Shown: piece by piece, positions 1 through 6,952 of the stretch
Numbering within the stretch: the first letter of the stretch is position 1
How the letters are laid out: the number at the start of each line of letters is the position of its first letter
From: Methylocystaceae bacterium
Lineage (GTDB): Bacteria > Pseudomonadota > Alphaproteobacteria > Rhizobiales > Beijerinckiaceae
Length of the DNA: 29,341 nucleotides
NCBI GenBank assembly: GCA_003105285.1
Contig: PQAN01000202.1
Location: 1 to 29,341, forward strand
Reading direction: 5' to 3'
Notes under the pieces: model-generated
Database searches by the model: none
Told to the model about the DNA's origin: nothing
The model's input: only the letters and a program-made list of their open reading frames with translations
Position numbers and translations under genes: made by a program

Positions 1-999
1 CGCGTCAATGCGCCGGTCGCGCTCGTCGGCGACATCGACCGCGGCGGCGTCATCGCGCAGATCGTCGGCTGCAAGGCCGTGCTCGACCCGGACGACGCCG
101 CTCTGATCGAAGGTTTCATCGTCAACAAGTTTCGCGGCGATCCGGCCTTGTTCGACGATGGTCTGCGCTTCATCGCCGATCGCACCGGCTGGCGGGCGCT
201 GGGGCTTGTGCCGTTTTTCGCGCCCGCCGCGCGTCTGCCAGCGGAAGACGCCTTCGGCCTGCGCGCCGCGGCGCCCGCGAGCGGCGACGGCAAGGTCACG
301 ATCGCCGCGCCGCTCTTGCCGAACATCGCCAATTTCGACGATCTCGATCCATTGAGGCTCGAGCCGGACATTCGACTGGCGACGGTGCGGCCGGGCGAGC
401 CCTTGCCGGCGACGGCGAGCCTCGTCATTCTGCCGGGCTCCAAGGCGACGATCGCCGATCTCGAAGCCTTTCGCGCCGCCGGCTGGCATATCGATCTCGC
501 CGCTCATCTGCGTCGCGGCGGCCGCGTCTTCGGCATTTGCGGCGGCTATCAGATGATGGGCCGCGCGATCGCCGATCCGCTCGGCCTCGAAGGCCCGCCG
601 GGCCGCGCCGAAGGGCTCGGACTGCTCGAGGTCGAGACGACATTGGGCGCCGAGAAGCTGTTGGCGCGGGTCGAGGGCGAAACGATCGCCGACCATGTTC
701 CCTTCCACGGCTACGAGATGCACGCCGGCGCGACGACGGGCGAGGATTGCGCGCGGCCGCTCCTGCGTTTTTCGGACGGGCGCGTCGACGGCGCGGCCTC
801 GAAGGACGGCTCCTGCTCCGGCGTCTATGTGCACGGCTTCTTCGCCGACGATCGGCTGCGCGCGTCATTCCTGCAATCGCTCGGCGCGAAGGCCTCGTCC
901 GCGTCTTACGAGGCGTCGATCGACGAGACGCTGGATGGATTGGCCGAACATTTCGAACGCCATATCGACATCGACCGCCTGTTGGAGATGGCGCGATGA
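1..999 (+). CDS. cobQ: Cobyric acid synthase CobQ, 5'-truncated by the window edge
   Basis: CobQ uses glutamine and ATP to amidate four side chains of adenosylcobyrinate a,c-diamide, giving adenosylcobyric acid in the cytoplasm. The reading frame is open from base 1, so only about 332 C-terminal residues of a protein usually near 485 are present. The visible part begins in the ATPase domain (VGDIDRGG, then GFIVNKFRGD) and continues into a class I glutamine amidotransferase domain. Its nucleophile Cys lies in GICGGYQ (codon 538-540) and its catalytic His in YVHGFF (codon 832-834). A GTG at 79 is an internal codon, not the start, because the family sequence continues upstream of it. The stop overlaps the next gene's ATG (ATGA), which indicates translational coupling within a cobalamin operon. 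Family assignment is secure. Confidence 0.95.
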   Translation, partial: RVNAPVALVGDIDRGGVIAQIVGCKAVLDPDDAALIEGFIVNKFRGDPALFDDGLRFIADRTGWRALGLVPFFAPAARLPAEDAFGLRAAAPASGDGKVTIAAPLLPNIANFDDLDPLRLEPDIRLATVRPGEPLPATASLVILPGSKATIADLEAFRAAGWHIDLAAHLRRGGRVFGICGGYQMMGRAIADPLGLEGPPGRAEGLGLLEVETTLGAEKLLARVEGETIADHVPFHGYEMHAGATTGEDCARPLLRFSDGRVDGAASKDGSCSGVYVHGFFADDRLRASFLQSLGAKASSASYEASIDETLDGLAEHFERHIDIDRLLEMAR

Positions 1000-2051
1000 C
1001 GACGAATGCGCAGCTTCGGACGTCGCAGGATCGAGCGCCGACGCTAGAATCGACGATCCTGCACGGCGGTCGACTCGACCTCGCGCGAAAGATGTTTCCC
1101 GACGCGCCGCGGCCCTGGATCGATCTGTCGACCGGCGTCAGCCCCCTCCCCTACCCTATGCCGGATTTGCCGGCGGAAGCGTTCACGCGACTGCCGGACG
1201 CCGATGCGCTCGACGCGCTCGAGCGCGCCGCCGCCCGCGCCTATCGGGCGGGACGGCAGGCGCAGATCGTCGCCGGCGCAGGCGCGCAGGCCTTCATCCA
1301 ATGGCTGCCGCTCGTCCGGCCGGCGCGGCGCGTCGCCGTGCTGGGGCTCACCTATGAGGAGCATACCGCCGCCTGGCGCGCCAGCGGCGCGAGCGTGGAG
1401 CGCGTCGCGACTCTGGAGGAGCTCGAGAGCGCGGAGGTCGGCGTCGTCGTCAATCCGAACAATCCGGACGGCCGGCTGGAGCCTCGGGACCGGCTCGCCG
1501 CAGCCGGGCGGCGGATGTCGCGGCAGGGACGTCTGCTGATCGTCGACGAGGCCTTCATGGACCTGCTCGGCCCCTCGCACAGCGTCGCGCCGCTGGCGGC
1601 GGAGGCGGGCCTCGTGGCGCTGCGCGCCTTCGGCAAGGCGTATGGCCTGCCGGGGGCGCGGCTCGGCTTCGCGCTCTGCGGGGCGGAGCTGGCGACGCGG
1701 CTGCGCCGGTCGCTCGGCCCCTGGAGCGTTTCCGGGCCGGCGATCGCCATCGGCGCCGCGGCGCTCGCCGACGAGGCCTGGCTCCTCGCCCGGGCAGCCG
1801 AGCTGGCGGCGTCCGCCGCCCGGCTCGACGCGCTCCTGCGCTCGGCCGGCTTCGAGCAGATGGGCGGCGCGACGCTGTTTCGCCTCGTCCGTCACGACGA
1901 GGCCGCTAAATGCTTTGCTCATCTGGGCGGCTGCGGCATATTGACGCGTAGGTTCGGCGAGCGGCCGGACTGGCTCCGTTTCGGAATTCCGGGAACGGCG
2001 GCGGCATGGGAGCGCCTCGAACGAGCCTTGGAGAGCTGGCATGGCCTTTGA
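996..2051 (+). CDS. cobD: Threonine-phosphate decarboxylase CobD (CobC in Pseudomonas denitrificans nomenclature)
   Basis: A PLP-dependent fold-type I aminotransferase-like enzyme that decarboxylates L-threonine-O-3-phosphate to (R)-1-aminopropan-2-yl phosphate, the linker of the cobalamin nucleotide loop. The 351-aa product shows the family signatures in order: HGGRLDLA near the N-terminus, NPNNPDG for substrate and cofactor contacts, VDEAFMDL, and FGKAYGLPGARLGF with the predicted Schiff-base Lys at about residue 214 (codon 1635-1637). I chose ATG 996 because it overlaps the cobQ stop (ATGA) and gives a normal family length; the frame is open further upstream, but only as a shadow inside cobQ. 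It overlaps the bluB start by 11 bp, so the three genes are very likely co-translated. Confidence 0.93.
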   Translation: MTTNAQLRTSQDRAPTLESTILHGGRLDLARKMFPDAPRPWIDLSTGVSPLPYPMPDLPAEAFTRLPDADALDALERAAARAYRAGRQAQIVAGAGAQAFIQWLPLVRPARRVAVLGLTYEEHTAAWRASGASVERVATLEELESAEVGVVVNPNNPDGRLEPRDRLAAAGRRMSRQGRLLIVDEAFMDLLGPSHSVAPLAAEAGLVALRAFGKAYGLPGARLGFALCGAELATRLRRSLGPWSVSGPAIAIGAAALADEAWLLARAAELAASAARLDALLRSAGFEQMGGATLFRLVRHDEAAKCFAHLGGCGILTRRFGERPDWLRFGIPGTAAAWERLERALESWHGL

Positions 2052-2787
2052 GACGGAGAAGGGCCCGGAGGCGGAGGCGGCCGAAGACCAGCCTCTGGCG
2101 AAAGCGTCGCCCTTCACGCCGCAGGAGCGCGCGGCCGTCTATCGCGCCATCCACACGCGCCGCGACGTCCGCAACGAGTTTCTGCCGGACGACATCCCCG
2201 ACGACGTCCTCTTGCGCATTCTCGACGCCGCGCATCATGCGCCCTCCGTCGGCTTCATGCAGCCGTGGAACTTCATTCTCGTCCGCGACTCCGCCTTGCG
2301 CGAGGCCGTCCATGGCGTTTTCGAGCGGGCGGCGGCGGCGGAGGTCGACGTTCTCCAGCCCGAGCGGCGCGCGCTCTATCGCAGCCTGAAACTCGAAGGG
2401 ATATTGAAGGCGCCCTTGAACGTCTGCGTCACTTGCGACCGCGCCCGGCACGGAACGACGGGGCTCGGCCGCAGCCAGCAGCCCGATACGGACATTCTGT
2501 CGACAGCCTGCGCCGTGCAGAATTTCTGGCTGGCGGCGCGGGCGGAAGGCATCGGCGTCGGCTGGGTCAGCATCCTGCGCGAATGCGAATTGCGCGATAT
2601 CCTCGGCATTCCCGAGGATATCGCCGTCGTCGCCTATCTCTGCGTCGGCTATGTCGATCGCGCCTATGTCCGGCCGGAGCTCGAGGTCAAGCGCTGGGCC
2701 TGTCGCCTGCCCCTCGAGGATCTCATCTTCGAGAACCGCTGGGGCGTCCCGCCCGAGGGGAGGACGAGCGAGGCGGGGAGAGGATGA
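2041..2787 (+). CDS. bluB: 5,6-dimethylbenzimidazole synthase BluB
   Basis: BluB is a flavin-destructase of the nitroreductase fold that fragments reduced FMN with oxygen to 5,6-dimethylbenzimidazole, the lower ligand of cobalamin. The 248-aa protein carries the family's N-terminal block RRDVRNEF, the stretch AAHHAPSVGFMQPWNF, and the C-terminal RCELRDILGIP-like and LCVGYVDRAY segments (here ECELRDILGIPEDI and CVGYVDRAY). The first 30 residues or so are an acidic extension without recognisable motif. ATG 2041 lies inside the end of cobD. With cobQ and cobD it supplies late cobalamin steps: amidation, aminopropanol linker and lower ligand. BluB needs oxygen, which fits an aerobic organism. It ends 34 bp from the convergent Ni/Co exporter gene. 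Confidence 0.93.
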   Translation: MAFETEKGPEAEAAEDQPLAKASPFTPQERAAVYRAIHTRRDVRNEFLPDDIPDDVLLRILDAAHHAPSVGFMQPWNFILVRDSALREAVHGVFERAAAAEVDVLQPERRALYRSLKLEGILKAPLNVCVTCDRARHGTTGLGRSQQPDTDILSTACAVQNFWLAARAEGIGVGWVSILRECELRDILGIPEDIAVVAYLCVGYVDRAYVRPELEVKRWACRLPLEDLIFENRWGVPPEGRTSEAGRG

Positions 2788-2821
2788 GGCTGAAGGCTCG
2801 CATTCCAGCCGGCGCGATCGG

Positions 2822-3703
2822 CTACGCCAACGCCGCAAATCCGAGATAGAGCGTGTAGAGCCCGACGAGCGAAACGAGCGCGCCGGAGAGATAGGGCGCT
2901 TTCGCGGCGATCTCGTCGAATCCGGTCCAGCGGCGCGACACATGGCGCACGCCGAGCGCCGCCGCCACGCCGACCAGCACCATCGTCAGCGCCAGTCCGA
3001 TGCTGAAGCACAGCACCAGCGCCGCGCCGAGGCCGAGCTGCTGGAGCTGCAGGCACAGAAGCAGCACGGTGATCGAGGCGGGGCACGGTATGAGCCCGCC
3101 GGTCAAGCCGAACAGAACGATCTGGCCGGTCGTGACATGCCGGTTGGCGAAGCGCCGCTCGATGTCTTCCGCGTGCGCGCGCTCATGCGCATCGACGAAG
3201 GCGGCGTCGTCGAGGATGGACAAATCGTCCTGCCGCGACGCGGACGTCGCGAGGACCCGCTCCTGGTCGTGACGATGATGGTCATGGTGATGGTCGTGAT
3301 CGTGGGGATGATCGTGATCATGACCATGGCCGTGGGAATGGTCCACAGCGACGGCGCGCCGCCCGCTCCAGGTTCGCCACATCATCCACGCGGCGACCGC
3401 CAGAATGAGAAGGCCGGACGCGAGCTGGAGATAGGGCTCGGTCGCCTCGCTATACCACTGCGCGCCGAGATAGAGCCCCGTCAAAGCGACGATCCAGACG
3501 ATCGCCGTGTGGGAGACCGTCGCCGCCAGCCCGAGCAGCACCGCCTGTGCGACGGTGCCGCGAACAGCGACGATGAAAGCGGCCATCATCGTCTTGGAAT
3601 GGCCGGGCTCCAATCCATGCAGAGCGCCGAGCGCCATCGCCGTCGGCGCGAACAGCCACGCATTGGCCGCGCCCTCACGGAAAACATCAGCAAGATTCGC
3701 CAT
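2822..3703 (-). CDS. NicO/RcnA-family nickel/cobalt efflux transporter
   Basis: A predicted inner-membrane exporter for Ni2+ and Co2+ of the NicO/RcnA family. The 293-aa protein has the N-terminal motif HGLEPGHSK, several hydrophobic segments, and a long cytoplasmic loop extremely rich in His and Asp (about residues 142-167, alternating HGH, DHDH and HDHH units) typical of RcnA-type metal-binding loops. A second helical half contains GGLIPCPAS. ATG 3703 is preceded by a good ribosome site (GAGG, 7 nt spacer). Location beside cobalamin genes suggests it limits cobalt rather than nickel, but substrate cannot be read from sequence. The gene faces bluB tail-to-tail and is therefore not part of that operon. 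Alternative: a Ni/Co importer of another family is unlikely because the loop and motifs match RcnA. Confidence 0.88.
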   Translation of the reverse strand: MANLADVFREGAANAWLFAPTAMALGALHGLEPGHSKTMMAAFIVAVRGTVAQAVLLGLAATVSHTAIVWIVALTGLYLGAQWYSEATEPYLQLASGLLILAVAAWMMWRTWSGRRAVAVDHSHGHGHDHDHPHDHDHHHDHHRHDQERVLATSASRQDDLSILDDAAFVDAHERAHAEDIERRFANRHVTTGQIVLFGLTGGLIPCPASITVLLLCLQLQQLGLGAALVLCFSIGLALTMVLVGVAAALGVRHVSRRWTGFDEIAAKAPYLSGALVSLVGLYTLYLGFAALA

Positions 3704-3728
3704 TCGTCCACCTCACCCCCGCCAGCGG

Positions 3729-3757
3729 CATATACTTGTTTTCCCTCCCACAGTTAA
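3729..3757 (-). promoter_or_regulatory. Candidate sigma70-type promoter for the Ni/Co exporter
   Basis: Read on the minus strand there is a TTAACT element, a 17-bp spacer and TATATG, ending 26 bp before the ATG at 3703. The spacer contains a G-rich stretch (GTGGGAGGG) of the kind bound by RcnR/CsoR-type repressors, but no clean inverted G-tract operator is present, so metal repression is only a possibility. Confidence 0.4.
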
Positions 3758-3799
3758 GAGGCCGACCTGCCGAGCGGAATCCTCCCGTCGAGGAGGACA

Positions 3800-3892
3800 A
3801 TGAAACGCAATTCCCGCTCCTTGACCTGCGGGCGATGGCGACCGAAGATGATTTGCGCCTTCGCCTTCGAGGCTCAACGGTTTTCGTCATGA
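3800..3892 (+). CDS. Possible 30-codon leader ORF before the CYTH-CHAD gene
   Basis: A short ORF encodes 30 residues starting MKRNSRSL. It is preceded by a perfect AGGAGG at 3791-3796, with a spacer of only 3 nt. Its TGA (3890-3892) overlaps the ATG at 3889 of the next gene in the ATGA arrangement typical of translational coupling. The peptide has no recognisable domain. It could be a leader that delivers ribosomes to the CYTH-CHAD start, which has no strong ribosome site of its own. It could also be chance, with the downstream gene starting at 3835 or 3736 in its own frame. Confidence 0.35.
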   Translation: MKRNSRSLTCGRWRPKMICAFAFEAQRFSS

Positions 3893-5496
3893 ACAGCTCA
3901 GTCGCCTCGAGCGTGGCCGCCCCTGCGCCGAGGCGCGGCGTGGGGCGGCGCGCATGGCGAAGCGCGGCGCCCAAGATCAAATTCGCCGCCGATCGGGCGG
4001 GCATGGCCGAAGCCCTCGCCTGCGACGCTCTGTCCGCCGGCGCCGTTTCCCGACCGGCGCGGCGCATCCGCTCGATCCTCTTCGATACGGCGGCGAGCGA
4101 CCTCGCCAAAAAGGACATCGTCCTGCGCGGCTATGAGCTGCATGGAGCGTCGTTTCTCGAATTGACCTGGACCAGGCCCGTCCATCCCGGGCTCGAGCGC
4201 GGCTCCGTCGAACTGCGCGTGCCGAAGCTGAACTTCGGCGCGGATCTGCTCGGCTCGTCGGACGATTTGCGCCGATCCGTCGAGGGGCGGCCTCTGGAGG
4301 CGCGCTGCGTCGCCGAGACCGAGCGTCGGGAGAGGCTGCTCGATCTCGAAGACGCCCGCCTCGCCGTCGTCTTCGACGACGGCTTTGTCGAATTTTGCGG
4401 CGAACGGGCTCCATTCCACGAAATCGAGCTGCGGCTGGTGAACGGCTCGGCGGCGCGCCTCTGGCGCTTCGCGGCCGATCTCTCGCGCCGTCTGCCCATT
4501 CGCCGCCTCCCCATGGGCGAGACGGAGATCGCCCTCGCGCGGATGGCCGGGCGGGATATTCCGACCGTCAAGGCGCGTCGCTCCACTCTCGCAGCCGACG
4601 CGTCGCTCGACGACGCCATCGTCGCGATCATCGGCTCCTGCCTCGACCAGTTCGAGGCGAACTGGCCGGCGCTCACCCGTTCGAACGATCCGGAAGAGAG
4701 CATTCACCAAATGCGCGTCGCGCTGCGCCGCCTGCGCGCCGCGGCGGGGCTCGTGAGGCGCGGGGTGCGCAGTCCGGCGCTCGAGGCGGGCTGCGCGCGG
4801 GCCAAGAGCATCGCCGCGGCGCTCGGCGCGGCGCGCAACTGGGACGTCCTGCGCGATATGCTGACGGAGGTCTCATTCGCCCCGATGAACGCCGAGCCGA
4901 GCTTCTATGCGCTCCTCGACGCCGTCGAATGCCGGCGCGCCGGCGCGCATGACGCCGTGAGGACGCTCATCGCCGCGCGCGAGACGACGCAATTCGTGCT
5001 CGATCTGCGAGCGGCGCTCGCCGCGCGCGATTGGGCGGGCGCCGGAAGCGACGCGCCGGAAGCCGTAACGCTCGATACGCGAGCGACGCATTCGGCGCGC
5101 GAATTCGCTGTCCTTTCGCTCGACCGCCTGCATCGCAAGACGATGAAGAAGGGCCGAAAGCTCGCGTCGGTGACGCCGGAGAAGCGTCACGAAGCGCGCA
5201 TCGCCTTGAAAAAATCGCGTTACGCGGCGGAGTTTTTCGAGACGATGTTCGACGCGCGACGCGACGCGCGCAAATATCTGCGGCGCTGCGCGGCGGTTCA
5301 GGACGCGCTCGGCGCGTTCAACGATATCGCCATGGCGGCGCATCTCCTGCGCGAGATCGACGACGAACTCGGCGAGCGCGTGTCGCCGGCCAGTTCGTTC
5401 GTCGCCGGATGGTACGCGCATGCGCAAGACGGCATGGCCGCGGATTGGAAAGACGCGGAACGATGCCTGCGGAAGCTGAAACCGTTCTGGCGGTGA
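3889..5496 (+). CDS. CYTH and CHAD domain protein with a degenerate CYTH domain
   Basis: A two-domain protein of about 535 residues. The N-terminal half resembles the CYTH triphosphate-tunnel fold: RRIRSILFDTAASDLAKKDIVLRG matches the block around YFDTpdldL, and AVVFDDGFVEF plus HEIELRL match later strands. The C-terminal half is a CHAD domain (SIHQMRVALRRLRAAAGL, later HEARIALKKSRYAAEFF), an all-helical Arg/Lys/His-rich module known to bind polyphosphate. The usual ExExK motif at the start of CYTH is replaced by a PKIKF segment, so triphosphatase activity is doubtful. Start choice is uncertain: ATG 3889 is coupled to a possible leader ORF, while in-frame ATG 3835 and TTG 3736 would add 18 or 51 residues. 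Role inferred: polyphosphate or inorganic polyanion binding. Confidence 0.85.
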   Translation: MNSSVASSVAAPAPRRGVGRRAWRSAAPKIKFAADRAGMAEALACDALSAGAVSRPARRIRSILFDTAASDLAKKDIVLRGYELHGASFLELTWTRPVHPGLERGSVELRVPKLNFGADLLGSSDDLRRSVEGRPLEARCVAETERRERLLDLEDARLAVVFDDGFVEFCGERAPFHEIELRLVNGSAARLWRFAADLSRRLPIRRLPMGETEIALARMAGRDIPTVKARRSTLAADASLDDAIVAIIGSCLDQFEANWPALTRSNDPEESIHQMRVALRRLRAAAGLVRRGVRSPALEAGCARAKSIAAALGAARNWDVLRDMLTEVSFAPMNAEPSFYALLDAVECRRAGAHDAVRTLIAARETTQFVLDLRAALAARDWAGAGSDAPEAVTLDTRATHSAREFAVLSLDRLHRKTMKKGRKLASVTPEKRHEARIALKKSRYAAEFFETMFDARRDARKYLRRCAAVQDALGAFNDIAMAAHLLREIDDELGERVSPASSFVAGWYAHAQDGMAADWKDAERCLRKLKPFWR

Positions 5497-5611
5497 GAGA
5501 CGTCGCGGCGTCGGACCCGGAACGGCTGCGGCAGGGAATGTCGGGCTGGAGCGCCGCCAGCCGAAGCGGATGCCGGTCCGGCCTCGGAAACGCGCAAAAA
5601 ACAGAAACCTG

Positions 5612-5648
5612 GAGTCTTTCCGCGTTTCGACGAAACATGGAAAGACTC
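5612..5648. terminator. Long hairpin after the CYTH-CHAD gene
   Basis: Arms GAGTCTTTCC (5612-5621) and GGAAAGACTC (5639-5648) are perfect complements, and an inner stem GTTTC/GAAAC (5624-5628, 5632-5636) closes a 3-nt loop. There is no T-run after it, so it may be a repeat-type palindrome or a factor-dependent terminator rather than a classical intrinsic terminator. Confidence 0.5.
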
Positions 5649-5683
5649 TAGAGCGTGTCCGGGCGGCGCGCCCCTACGGCCGA

Positions 5684-5708
5684 GGAACCTTCCCCCTCGT
5701 GGAGAGTT
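5684..5708 (+). promoter_or_regulatory. EcfG-type general stress promoter for the glycosyltransferase operon
   Basis: GGAAC at 5684-5688 is followed after 16 bp by AGTT at 5705-5708. EcfG (PhyR-controlled sigma factor of Alphaproteobacteria) recognises GGAAC-N16/17-cGTT. Only the least conserved -10 base differs. The predicted transcript start lies about 37 bp before ATG 5753. Confidence 0.55.
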
Positions 5709-5752
5709 GAATTCCTCGCGGGGAGCGTTTCGGGAAGCGAGAGTGGGAAGGG

Positions 5753-6946
5753 ATGCTGTCGCAGCAGTGGCGGGCGCCGATCACCGGTTCTCAGACGTCT
5801 TCGCGACCATTGAAAATCGCGCAGATCGCTCCATTGATCGAAAGCGTGCCTCCCCGGCTCTACGGCGGCACCGAACGCATCGTTTCTTATCTGACCGAGG
5901 AATTGGTTTCGCAAGGCCACGACGTCACATTGTTCGCGAGCGGCCAATCGATCACCTCGGCGCGCCTCGTCACATGTTGCGACCAGGCCTTGCGCCAGAA
6001 AGGCGCGCCCGATCACATTCCCCATTATCTGCTGATGCTCGACAAGGTCCGCCGCATCGCGGCGCAGTTCGACATTCTGCATTTTCACATCGACCAGCTC
6101 CACTTCCCCGTCTTTCGCGACCTCGCCGCGAAGACGCTGACGACGCTGCACGGCCGGCAGGATCTTCCCGACCTGAAGCAGTTCTACGCCGGCTTTCCCG
6201 AAATGCCGCTCGTCTCGATCTCCGATTCGCAACGCCGGGCGCTTCCTCGAGCCAATTTCGTCGGAACCGTCCTGCATGGACTGCCGCCGCATCTCTTCGC
6301 GCCCACGCTCGCGCCGCGCGGCGGCTATCTCGCCTTTCTCGGCCGCGTGTCGCCCGAAAAGGGCCTCGACGACGCGATCGCCATCGCGAACGCCGTCGAG
6401 CTGCCGCTGAGGATCGCGGCCAAGGTCGATGGTCCGGACAAAGCCTATTTTCATCGCGAAATCGAACCCTTGCTCGGTCGCCCAGGCATCGAATTCATCG
6501 GCGAGATCGACGACCGCCAGAAGAACCGCTTCCTCGGCGACGCGCGCGCGCTGCTGTTCCCGATCGGCTGGCCGGAGCCCTTCGGCCTCGTCATGATCGA
6601 GGCGATGGCCTGCGCGACGCCGGTGCTCGCCTATCGCTGCGGCTCCGTTCCGGAAGTCATCGACGAAGGCGTGACCGGCCATGTCGTGGAAGGCCTGGAC
6701 GAGGCGCTGTGCAAGATCGGCAGCGTGCTCGCCCTCGACCGCGGGCGCATTCGCAGGCGCTTCGAGCAGAGATTTTCGGCCGCGCGCATGGCCCGCGAAT
6801 ATGTCGCGCTCTATCGCGAACTCCTCGGCGCGACGGTGGAAGAGACCGAATGTCCGTTTCCGATCCTCGTTTCCGGGCGCCGTCTCGTCGACCATGTCGA
6901 CGACGACGCGCTGCGAGCCGAGGACGATATTCATGGCGCGCCGTAA
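5753..6946 (+). CDS. Family 4 (GT-B) glycosyltransferase
   Basis: A cytoplasmic retaining glycosyltransferase of GT4 type, 397 aa. The N-terminal Rossmann half shows PPRLYGGTERIVSYLTEEL, the glycine-rich donor/acceptor loop of GT4 enzymes. The C-terminal half has FLGRVSPEKGLDDAI and the EX7E signature in WPEPFGLVMIEAMACATPV, followed by GSVPEVIDEG. The last 40 residues or so are an acidic extension of unknown role. ATG 5753 follows a purine-rich GGGAAGGG tract. The stop is 6 bp before the GTG of the debranching enzyme gene, so both form an operon behind the EcfG-type promoter. This suggests synthesis of a stress-induced glucan or glycoconjugate; the sugar donor and acceptor cannot be read from the sequence. 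Confidence 0.88.
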   Translation: MLSQQWRAPITGSQTSSRPLKIAQIAPLIESVPPRLYGGTERIVSYLTEELVSQGHDVTLFASGQSITSARLVTCCDQALRQKGAPDHIPHYLLMLDKVRRIAAQFDILHFHIDQLHFPVFRDLAAKTLTTLHGRQDLPDLKQFYAGFPEMPLVSISDSQRRALPRANFVGTVLHGLPPHLFAPTLAPRGGYLAFLGRVSPEKGLDDAIAIANAVELPLRIAAKVDGPDKAYFHREIEPLLGRPGIEFIGEIDDRQKNRFLGDARALLFPIGWPEPFGLVMIEAMACATPVLAYRCGSVPEVIDEGVTGHVVEGLDEALCKIGSVLALDRGRIRRRFEQRFSAARMAREYVALYRELLGATVEETECPFPILVSGRRLVDHVDDDALRAEDDIHGAP

Positions 6947-6952
6947 TCGGCG

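Noticed and set aside
1..2041. Cobalamin riboswitch
   Set aside because: The operon's start lies outside the window and no riboswitch-like conserved box was seen before bluB or the Ni/Co exporter.
2651..3757. Plus-strand frame crossing the Ni/Co exporter
   Set aside because: The minus strand encodes a complete NicO/RcnA protein; the plus product is composition-driven.
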